This document shows positions 9,773-16,601 of a DNA stretch of 64,000 nt, one piece after another; position 1 is the first letter of the stretch; every line of letters begins with the position of its first letter. Under the pieces are notes generated by a model. It did no database searches. It was not told where the DNA came from and saw nothing but the letters and a program-made list of their open reading frames with translations. Both the position numbers and the translations under genes were made by a program. Location of the stretch: the NCBI RefSeq assembly GCF_000225345.1, contig NC_015977.1, positions 2,029,501 through 2,093,500 on the forward strand, read 5' to 3'. Origin of the DNA: Roseburia hominis A2-183. Its GTDB lineage: Bacteria; Bacillota; Clostridia; Lachnospirales; Lachnospiraceae.

Positions 9773-11281
9773 CTATTCTCTATTATCTTCCATCAGAAGC
9801 TGTTTTGCAACCGCATGTGAAACATTATATGTCCGAAGTCCCGTCGCATTTAATGCCTCTTCATTCGCCTCGCAGTACAGCTGATACCAGCCCTGCTTTC
9901 TGTAGTCCGCCGCGCCGCTTTTTCCCGCATATTTTTCAATTGCCGGCGCCGCATCCGTCGAGAGCGTGTAAAGATAGCTGTAGTCCACCGTCTCCTCCCC
10001 GGACGCTTCCCACGAGGTGTGCGTCAGATTGTAAGCGGCGATAAAATAATCCACATGCGAAAAGGAAAATACGAGATACACCGCTCCCACCAGAACAAAT
10101 CCATACCGGAACAGCGGAAACTGCGGTTTTACGATCTTTGCGATCACGCCAGCCATCAAAAGTGCAATCACCGCCAGTGCCACCAGCACTGACACACGCA
10201 GAAACGTCAGTTGGTACGCCCGGATATAGAGAAGCATCCGGCAGGCGCTCGACGCTGTCATAATAAGCGTGCAGCCTGAAATGGCAAGGAGCAGCGCCTT
10301 CAATACTCTGTTCTCCTTAAAATAGCTCTGGATGAAAAGCACCGCCGCCAGATTCAGCACACATACGAACAGAAGCTGAAAAAAACCGCGTCTGGCGTAC
10401 TCCGCATAAGTAACCCCCGCCGGAAGCTGCATGTTTCCGATAAAAAGATACACGATCTGGATTGCCGAAAACAGAAGATACAGCACGGCAATCGGCGCGG
10501 TAAACGCAATCGCTATCAGCGGTTCCGCTGTTTTTCCGGCGGAAGGCTTAATGTCTGCCGCGTGCTTTTGTACATACCGCACACCGCAGTAGGAGGATAA
10601 GAATCCAAACACCAGCATGAGCAGAATCCGAAGCAGCTTCACCGGGAACCGGAACACTCCCGCAAACCGTACGAGCAAATCTGCAAATACCATGTCCGCA
10701 GACATTAACAGGAGCACCAGAACCATCAGACAGGGCACCGCCGCGCAGATCCCGATGAGAACATACCAGCCCGCATGGCTCTCCCTTGTCTTTTTGCTGC
10801 GGTAAAATGCTCCGCCATCCGCAAACGGCTTCCCGATAAAGCAGACCGCCCCGCACACCGCCGCCACAATCTCCGCCAGATATTTTCCGAAATTCCACCC
10901 GGTATCCTGCGCGAAGTTGTGCAGAAGAATCCCCACAAGCAGCACGAAAATAATAAGATCATTCATCCAGCCGATCCATTCGTTTCCCGTCAGAACGGTA
11001 GAGATTCCAAGCAGTACAATCATCCCCAGCACAATGCCATTGTCCCGTCTCTCCTTTTCCCCGAACATTCGGAACACAAAACGTACATACCACACACTCG
11101 ACGCCACCCAAAGCACCGACGCCAGTCCCATCACATTTTCAAACAGGCATCCCGTGTATACAAGCGCATAGAGCAGGCTGGCGCCCGCCAGCTTCCCGAA
11201 AATCTTTGCCCCTTCCTGATTTTCTTCCTCCGGAATCATTTCCTTCGAATTCATTTCCCTACCGATCATGATCTCTTCCAT
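9773..11281 (-). CDS. Multi-spanning membrane protein, DUF4173/DUF4153 type
   Basis: The 502-residue protein has a short charged N-terminus and about twelve hydrophobic segments, with the family-like stretch GVTYAEYARRGFFQLL at about residues 290-305 and a soluble C-terminal domain from about residue 430 (EETVDYSYLYTLSTDAAPAI). Its function is unknown. The start overlaps the 3' end of the HTH regulator gene by 23 bases, and with the DUF2975 gene the three form a compact membrane/regulator cassette that recurs in Clostridia. The long overlap suggests translational coupling. Confidence 0.75.
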   Translation of the reverse strand: MEEIMIGREMNSKEMIPEEENQEGAKIFGKLAGASLLYALVYTGCLFENVMGLASVLWVASSVWYVRFVFRMFGEKERRDNGIVLGMIVLLGISTVLTGNEWIGWMNDLIIFVLLVGILLHNFAQDTGWNFGKYLAEIVAAVCGAVCFIGKPFADGGAFYRSKKTRESHAGWYVLIGICAAVPCLMVLVLLLMSADMVFADLLVRFAGVFRFPVKLLRILLMLVFGFLSSYCGVRYVQKHAADIKPSAGKTAEPLIAIAFTAPIAVLYLLFSAIQIVYLFIGNMQLPAGVTYAEYARRGFFQLLFVCVLNLAAVLFIQSYFKENRVLKALLLAISGCTLIMTASSACRMLLYIRAYQLTFLRVSVLVALAVIALLMAGVIAKIVKPQFPLFRYGFVLVGAVYLVFSFSHVDYFIAAYNLTHTSWEASGEETVDYSYLYTLSTDAAPAIEKYAGKSGAADYRKQGWYQLYCEANEEALNATGLRTYNVSHAVAKQLLMEDNRE

Positions 11282-11504
11282 CGCCGTTCTCCTCCCCTTC
11301 TTCCTCTACATACTCCAGAATATCTCCCGGCTGACAGCCCAATGACCGGCAGATCTTATCAAGCGTATCCATCCGGATCGCCTTTGCCTTTCCGTTCTTT
11401 AAAATCGAAATATTCGCCATTGTAATGCCGACTTTTTCCGATAACTCAGTCACGCTCATTTTCCGCTTCGCCAGCATGACATCTATATTGATCCTGATTG
11501 CCAT
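11259..11504 (-). CDS. YozG-like Cro/C1 helix-turn-helix regulator
   Basis: This 81-residue DNA-binding protein is almost entirely an HTH_3/Xre-type domain: MLAKRKMSVTELSEKVGI is followed by the recognition helix region ITMANISILKNGKAKAI and DTLDKICRSLGCQPGDIL. The start at 11504 (MAIRINID) is chosen because GAGGAAGAGA precedes it. Such small regulators are typically paired with DUF2975 membrane proteins, as here (22 bases downstream of one), which suggests that the membrane protein senses a signal or is itself the target of regulation. The binding site is not evident. Confidence 0.88.
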   Translation of the reverse strand: MAIRINIDVMLAKRKMSVTELSEKVGITMANISILKNGKAKAIRMDTLDKICRSLGCQPGDILEYVEEEGEENGDGRDHDR

Positions 11505-11538
11505 TCTCTTCCTCATTTCCGGACGATCCGCTGCCGTC

Positions 11539-12018
11539 CTATATTGTCAACTCCGCATCCTGCTTCATCTCATACGACTTATAGATCAGATGGGACAGCG
11601 CCGCCGCAAGCACCGCGATCACCACATTGATAAAAATGAGCAGAATCATAAAAATCAGAAATGCCGGTCCAAGCGCCCGCTTTGCCGCGAGGAACAGAAT
11701 TCCTGCAAACCAGACCACCGCCAGCACAAACGCCAGCCTGCTGATTACCACAAACGACCTTGCATTCTCACCAGAAAAAGAATTGTCGCGTCCGATCTGC
11801 ACGCAGACCTTCCAGAACTGATAGAGAATGGCATAGCAGAACACCGCAATGCCCCACCCGTAGAGAATCCCCGGAATGCGGAGCGCCGCGTAGTCCGGAT
11901 ATGTCACCGCCATGTCCCATGCCAGATACGGCACCACCAGCCCGAAGAACAACAGTCCCATCCCTGCAATCGAAAGTGTGATCCCCTTTAACCAACCTGC
12001 CACCTGTTTCTGACTCAT
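11539..12018 (-). CDS. DUF2975 membrane protein
   Basis: The 159-residue protein has four predicted membrane segments (about residues 9-35, 48-70, 92-110 and 116-145) and a conserved cytoplasmic loop QIGRDNSFSGENARSF, the DUF2975 signature. It is first in the cassette with the small HTH regulator and the DUF4173 protein. The molecular role of DUF2975 is unknown. It starts MSQKQVAGWLKG with GAAAAGAGGTAATT upstream. Confidence 0.85.
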   Translation of the reverse strand: MSQKQVAGWLKGITLSIAGMGLLFFGLVVPYLAWDMAVTYPDYAALRIPGILYGWGIAVFCYAILYQFWKVCVQIGRDNSFSGENARSFVVISRLAFVLAVVWFAGILFLAAKRALGPAFLIFMILLIFINVVIAVLAAALSHLIYKSYEMKQDAELTI

Positions 12019-12179
12019 AATTACCTCTTTTCCGCAATCTTACTGCTGTATTTTTCTCACAGCTTTATTATATCCATGTTTTTCCATTTTGCAATATATT
12101 TTTATCGTTTTTCGATAAATTCATATCGTTTTAAAGGAATCTTAAGAAAAAATACCAGGAACGGTGTTTCCCATTACGC

Positions 12180-12208
12180 AAAAAAGAGCACCGATCTCTC
12201 GGTACTCT
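12180..12208 (-). terminator. Terminator of the tRNA-Val gene
   Basis: On the minus strand a 10-bp stem AGAGTACCGA/TCGGTGCTCT (one mismatch) with a GAGA loop is followed by six T, directly after the tRNA 3' end. Confidence 0.88.
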
Positions 12209-12213
12209 CCAGT

Positions 12214-12286
12214 GGAAGCAACGGGGCTCGAACCCGTGACCTCTCGCGTGTGAGGCGAACGCTCATCCCGGCTGAGCTATGCTTCC
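12214..12286 (-). tRNA. tRNA-Val(CAC)
   Basis: A 73-nt cloverleaf: acceptor GGAAGCA/TGCTTCC, anticodon stem-loop TTCGC-CTCACAC-GCGAG with anticodon CAC, and T arm ACGGG-TTCGAGC-CCCGT. The CCA end is not encoded. It is a stand-alone tRNA with its own terminator. Confidence 0.97.
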
Positions 12287-12325
12287 ATATCTGCTATTAT
12301 AGTCCTTTCGCAGAAAAATACAACC

Positions 12326-13660
12326 TCAATTTAAAAATTCCTCTTTCTCGAGCAAAAGCCGCATGGCCCACGGCGGCACCGCCGCTTCGTCATAGTCCTC
12401 CAGAAACAGAAACGCAGTCCGGTAGTCCGGGCGTTTTGCCGGATACCGCCCCTTTCCGTCCGTAAAATAGAGCAGTCCCGCCAGCTCTTTTAATTCTCCC
12501 TGTTCCAGAAGATCATTGACATAGGAAAATGCCGGGCGAAAATCCGTGCCGCCCCCGCCAAGGAGTGTAAAGTTCTTAAGAAACACCTCCATCTCCTGCT
12601 CACCCGTGATCTTTGCATCGCTTCGCACCGCATTGTCGCACTGTAAAACCCGGATCACGGAACGCGCAAAGAAACTGTCGCTCTGGTGCAGGATGTTTGC
12701 CGTCTCGCGCAAAAACTGTTCGACCAGTTCACCGCTGGTGGAATAGCTGGTGTCAATCACGATCACAAACTCGCGGATCTTCTCTACCTCCCTGCTCTCA
12801 AGCGGCTCGATAAGCGGCAGATTCCCGTATACCGAAAGTCCGTATGTGTAATAACTCAGATCAAATTCCTCCGGGTCGGCATGCAGTTCCTCGTGCAGCA
12901 CGGCAAATTTCTGCAGGAAATCCCGGTAGCTTCGTCTGCTTTTCCCCGCCGCAAGCTGCGCCGCCAAAAGGTCTTCACCGTCCTTGGGCTTCTCTCCCCG
13001 CCGCTCCTGCTCCATGCGGGTCTGCCTGGCGATCTGATTCCACTTTTTCTGATTGTCCGCCGCAGCCGCACACTTTGCCGCATCGTTCTCCCTCTTCGGC
13101 CAATATTTGTGACTGTCCGTGTAAAATTCGCGCGCTAACGCCTGCCATTCCTCACAGACCGGCATTCCCTCCGCCGGCAGCGGGAAATAGCGCTCCCACA
13201 AAAGATCGTAGACGACGGCAGCCGACACGCCTTTTTTTTGTTCCCGCAGTTCTTCGTACAGCTTCTGGCGCGTCCAGCTTAAGATCCGTTTCGTACATTT
13301 TTTTCCCAGACCGTCAATCGTATATTCCACAGCAACATCACAGGCGAGATTCCACAGCCGCCTGTCGCGGTTCCCCGCAATCCACGGATGGGAGAAAATA
13401 CAGTGCAGCACTGTGTGAAGATAGGCACGGTTTAGGTACGGTGCATTTTTCTCAAACACACGCAGTATCTGCTCTGTGGAGTAGAACAGATGTCCCCCGT
13501 CCGTGGCAAAGCTCTGCAACGACGCATCCGCCTGCGGCACAAGCGCCGAGAATGCGACGTCCAGATACCGCAATTCCAGGTACAGTTCGTTGCGCACATA
13601 AGAAAGTATCTTTTCCGCCATCTGCACTTCCCATTCTTCCTGTGTCTGTATATGTCCCAT
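12326..13660 (-). CDS. DUF2201 putative metallopeptidase with VWA-like C-terminal domain
   Basis: The 444-residue protein has an N-terminal metallopeptidase-like domain (HTVLHCIFSH at about residues 84-93, a zincin-like HxxxHxxxxH arrangement) and a C-terminal von Willebrand A-like domain. MIDAS-type residues are visible as VIDTSYSTSG, GGGGTDFRP and YFTDGKG. In this family the protein is usually encoded with a MoxR-type AAA ATPase and an LRR or ankyrin-like protein, forming a presumed metal-dependent chaperone/insertion system. Here a gene for an LRR protein lies immediately upstream, but no MoxR ATPase is nearby. Its target is unknown. Confidence 0.82.
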   Translation of the reverse strand: MGHIQTQEEWEVQMAEKILSYVRNELYLELRYLDVAFSALVPQADASLQSFATDGGHLFYSTEQILRVFEKNAPYLNRAYLHTVLHCIFSHPWIAGNRDRRLWNLACDVAVEYTIDGLGKKCTKRILSWTRQKLYEELREQKKGVSAAVVYDLLWERYFPLPAEGMPVCEEWQALAREFYTDSHKYWPKRENDAAKCAAAADNQKKWNQIARQTRMEQERRGEKPKDGEDLLAAQLAAGKSRRSYRDFLQKFAVLHEELHADPEEFDLSYYTYGLSVYGNLPLIEPLESREVEKIREFVIVIDTSYSTSGELVEQFLRETANILHQSDSFFARSVIRVLQCDNAVRSDAKITGEQEMEVFLKNFTLLGGGGTDFRPAFSYVNDLLEQGELKELAGLLYFTDGKGRYPAKRPDYRTAFLFLEDYDEAAVPPWAMRLLLEKEEFLN

Positions 13661-13733
13661 GCCATCTCTCCTCTTCCGGTTTCTTTTTCAAAATACCCTG
13701 CATCCGCACGTACTTTTCCGTGTAAAAACAATC

Positions 13734-14837
13734 TTAAAAATCGTCAAACGAATAGCACTCGTCCGGCGTTTTCTCCGCGAAATACTGCTGCATCAGATGA
13801 AGCAGCGCCGCCGCTCCCTCCGCCCAGTCCGCTTCCCCCGCGCGCATGGCACACGCCGCCACGTCCTCCCGCGTCAGAAACTTCCGGCTGCAGCAATCCT
13901 CCGCCAGTTCCAGATCCCGGTCATCCGTGATGCGGCGGATGAGATAACCGCTGTGCGCCTTCAGATACTCCTCGTAAAGTCCGCGCGGCGCCTCCGAAAG
14001 TTCCGCCGCATAGCGCACGCGGTCGAGTGCCAGCCGTCCCAGCGTTGCCTCCGATTCATCCACACACGCCTGCGGGAAAATCTTATCGTACTGTGCGAAA
14101 TCGAGCACGTCCTCGCGGAAGCTCTGTCTCGCCCGGAATCCCTCCCCCACAATATTTCTGCCGAAAATATGTGCCGGCGCGATCTCGTCATAGCTCTCAT
14201 AATATTCCGGAAACAGCAGCTTCGCCCACACGCCGTTTTCGCCGCTTAAGGTCACTTCCAGATCCGACGAAAGCTGTGCCAGCAAAAGCCTGAGCCCCGT
14301 CTTTTGCCCGGGGTCCGCATGCAGTAACAGCCGCGACAGGCTCCGGCAGTTCATAAATGCATCGCTCCCCAGCGTGTCTATCCCGCTTCCAAGCTCCAGT
14401 TCCGCCAGCTCCGTGGCATTATAAAAAGCAAAGTTTCCGATCTTTTTTATGCCCTCCGGCAGCGTCACGCGCGTTATGTATGCCCCCGCCAGTTCCGCAA
14501 GCGCATCGTCTGTCTCCGGTGCGCCGTCTGTCTCCGGCTCCGCCTGCATCTCCCCGTCCGGCGCTGTCTCCGGTGCGCCGTCTGCTCCCGGCTCCGCCTG
14601 CATCTCCCCGTCCGGCGCTGTCTCCGGTGCGCCGTCTGCTCCCGGCTCCGCCTGCACATAACTGCACCGGCATTCTGCCGGGAGATGCGCCTGCGCCGCA
14701 AAGCAGTAGTCCCCGATCTCCGTAATCGCTCTTCCCTCTATCTCTGCCGGGAAACGCGGCTCCGGCGTCTCGCCAAACGCCCGAAGCAGCCGCGCGTCTC
14801 CCTCATTTGTCAGCTCCCAGTATAACTTATAGTTCAT
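13734..14837 (-). CDS. Leucine-rich-repeat (BspA-like) protein with a repetitive acidic insert
   Basis: The 367-residue protein carries BspA-type leucine-rich motifs: AITEIGDYCFAA near residue 38 and, after an insert, VTLPEGIKKIGNFAFYNATEL and IDTLGSDAFMNCRSL. No signal peptide or wall anchor is seen, so it is probably intracellular. Between about residues 60 and 105 there is an acidic Pro/Ala/Gly insert of tandem 18-residue units splitting the repeat domain. The C-terminal ~180 residues are helical and contain regularly spaced LRR-type helices without a clear match. It is encoded just upstream of the DUF2201 gene (73 bases) and probably acts with it. Confidence 0.78.
   Translation of the reverse strand: MNYKLYWELTNEGDARLLRAFGETPEPRFPAEIEGRAITEIGDYCFAAQAHLPAECRCSYVQAEPGADGAPETAPDGEMQAEPGADGAPETAPDGEMQAEPETDGAPETDDALAELAGAYITRVTLPEGIKKIGNFAFYNATELAELELGSGIDTLGSDAFMNCRSLSRLLLHADPGQKTGLRLLLAQLSSDLEVTLSGENGVWAKLLFPEYYESYDEIAPAHIFGRNIVGEGFRARQSFREDVLDFAQYDKIFPQACVDESEATLGRLALDRVRYAAELSEAPRGLYEEYLKAHSGYLIRRITDDRDLELAEDCCSRKFLTREDVAACAMRAGEADWAEGAAALLHLMQQYFAEKTPDECYSFDDF
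14521..14658 (-). repeat. 54-bp tandem repeats in the LRR protein gene
   Basis: Two near-identical 54-bp units and a shorter diverged third encode 18-residue blocks starting QAEPGADGAPE. The unit is in frame, so slippage would alter length only. Confidence 0.88.
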
Positions 14838-14892
14838 CTTCTGCTCCTAATGTAAACTCTACGCTCCATTATACGAAAGGCGTTTTTCTCTG

Positions 14893-16062
14893 TCAAATCT
14901 GCGTCATTCCGCCCAGCAGAATTCCGGTGTTGTCCCGGTAGATACCCGCGAAATCCGACATGGGAAGCGGATTTTCTCCCATCCCGGTCTCGATCGTGTA
15001 GCCCGGTCTGTCGTATTCCTGGATAAACCAGTCCTTATACCCGGCATATCCCGACTGCGTGGGCGTCTGCTCCACGGTATAGCCGCTGACACGCCCAAAA
15101 TACTGCGCAATCTCGTAGGAGCGCGCCGGTTCATAGTCCAGATACTTCCAGTAGATGACCTCCCCCTGCGTGTGATACGCAAGGATCAGCCTGAAATCAT
15201 GTGATCTGGTAAACGCGTACACCGCCTCGCTCTCGGGCGCCGTCAGGGGTACCTCTCCCACATAATCTCTGGGCGCCGGCTTCGTGTACCCCTGCGCATA
15301 TTTAATTCTCTTTGCGTTTTCCCAGCCTGCCGGAAACTGTAGATTTAAATCTATGCCCTCGATATTCGCCTTCCATCCGGCCGGAAACGGAATTGCCGGA
15401 TAATCCGATGCAATCTGCTGCGCCCGCCGGTAATACCCGCCGTCCGTAAGCAGCCCGTTCACCAGATCCACCCCGTCGGGATTGACGAGCGGCACAAGGA
15501 AAAGCCGGTACTCCTCAAACAGTTCCGCCGCCGGCACGCCGTAGAGCGCCGTTCCTTTTTCGTACGCCTGCGCATATTCCTCCGCAAATTTGAGCAGAAC
15601 CGGCGTTGTGATGCTCTCATTTGCATGAAAAGATGCGTTGTAGAATACCTCTTTCTCCCCGTTTCCGATCTCCAGATACGAAATCGACTTTCCCATCACA
15701 CTTTTGCCGATCTCCCCGCTCTTTAAAAACGGGTAGCGCGCCAAAAGCCCGTCAATCACTGCCGCTGTGAGCAGCGACGTATAAGGCACCTCCACCGACG
15801 TTACCGGGTCTTCAAAAAGGATCCGGTTCTCTCCCTCCTCCGTGGCGTATCCTCTCAGATACGGCAGCAGCTTTTCCCAGACAGATCGATCCACCACGCA
15901 TATGCGGTCCGGCGTGCGGTCGGTCTGCAAAAAATCAGCGAGCGCCCGGCAGGTGTTCGTTCCAAAGATGCCGTCCACCAAAAGCGGATACCCCGCGCGC
16001 TTTAACGCCAGCTGCATGTAAGATACCAGGATTCCCCGGTCTCCCTGATACAGATTTTTCAA
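14893..16062 (-). CDS. Peptidoglycan-binding M14-family carboxypeptidase
   Basis: The protein (389 residues) begins with a PG_binding_1 domain (QGDRGILVSYMQLALKRAGY and VDGIFGTNTCRALADFLQ, residues 5-48) followed by a zinc carboxypeptidase of family M14. The zinc ligands are in FHANESIT (HxxE, near residue 148) and AYHTQGE; the catalytic Glu lies in IETGMGEN. This arrangement is that of gamma-D-glutamyl-meso-diaminopimelate peptidase I-type enzymes, which trim cell-wall peptides. No signal peptide is visible, as for several cytoplasmic or spore-associated homologues, so it may recycle muropeptides or act in sporulation. Confidence 0.87.
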   Translation of the reverse strand: MKNLYQGDRGILVSYMQLALKRAGYPLLVDGIFGTNTCRALADFLQTDRTPDRICVVDRSVWEKLLPYLRGYATEEGENRILFEDPVTSVEVPYTSLLTAAVIDGLLARYPFLKSGEIGKSVMGKSISYLEIGNGEKEVFYNASFHANESITTPVLLKFAEEYAQAYEKGTALYGVPAAELFEEYRLFLVPLVNPDGVDLVNGLLTDGGYYRRAQQIASDYPAIPFPAGWKANIEGIDLNLQFPAGWENAKRIKYAQGYTKPAPRDYVGEVPLTAPESEAVYAFTRSHDFRLILAYHTQGEVIYWKYLDYEPARSYEIAQYFGRVSGYTVEQTPTQSGYAGYKDWFIQEYDRPGYTIETGMGENPLPMSDFAGIYRDNTGILLGGMTQI

Positions 16063-16162
16063 ATTCTCCTTCTTTCCGGCACGAGAAACTCCTCCCCTGC
16101 CATACTCCTTCTTCTTATTTTATGCAGACACGCAGCCATTTAGCTGTCACTTTTCCACAGAC

Positions 16163-16212
16163 GCAAAACGGACATGGGTGGAAAAACAGTCCGTGTCTTT
16201 CCCTCCATGTCC
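16163..16212 (-). terminator. Probable terminator after the hypB-oxidoreductase-hypA operon
   Basis: A 15-base imperfect stem (16170-16184 with 16198-16212, 13 pairs) begins GGACATGG on the minus strand and is followed by GTTTTGCG. The T tract is weak, so termination is uncertain. Confidence 0.5.
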
Positions 16213-16246
16213 ATTTTAAGATTGTTATAGGGCTCTCCGCCTCCGG

Positions 16247-16591
16247 TTAGCAGGCTTCGATCTCCTTGATACTGCATTCGTTGCCGGTCACAAGATACGT
16301 TTCATAGCTTCCACAATGCGGGCACTGTCTTCCGTAAGTAACCGTCTCATAGGTCTTCTGACAGTCCTCACAGATTGTGACCGCCGGAAGGGACTCAATT
16401 TTCATCTCGCACTCTGCGATCAGCGGATTCTTTTTGCGGTAAAATTCCCAGCACTCCGTCAGATATTCCGGCACAATACCGCTGACCTCACCGATGTCCA
16501 ACGTGACAGATCCTATTTTTTTTAATTCGTTCTCCGCTGCAACCTGATCCAGCGTCTTTGCGATATGAACAATAATTCCCAGTTCGTGCAT
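16247..16591 (-). CDS. hypA: Hydrogenase/urease nickel incorporation protein HypA
   Basis: HypA is the nickel-binding metallochaperone that with the GTPase HypB loads nickel into [NiFe] hydrogenases or urease. The 114-residue protein starts MHELGI (Ni ligands His2 and Glu3 region) and has the structural zinc site CEDCQ...CPHCGS. The start at 16591 follows AAGAGGAGT. It is ten bases downstream of the FAD oxidoreductase gene and ends the operon. No [NiFe] hydrogenase, urease or HypCDEF gene is present in the window; the only hydrogenase is an iron-only enzyme that does not use nickel. Confidence 0.93.
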   Translation of the reverse strand: MHELGIIVHIAKTLDQVAAENELKKIGSVTLDIGEVSGIVPEYLTECWEFYRKKNPLIAECEMKIESLPAVTICEDCQKTYETVTYGRQCPHCGSYETYLVTGNECSIKEIEAC

Positions 16592-16601
16592 ATGACTCCT
16601 C

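Noticed and set aside
12076..12465. Open frame of 129 codons across the tRNA-Val region on the plus strand
   Set aside because: It reads antisense through the tRNA and into the end of the DUF2201 gene; the peptide SSGSNGARTRDLS-type stretch is the usual artefact of translating a tRNA complement.
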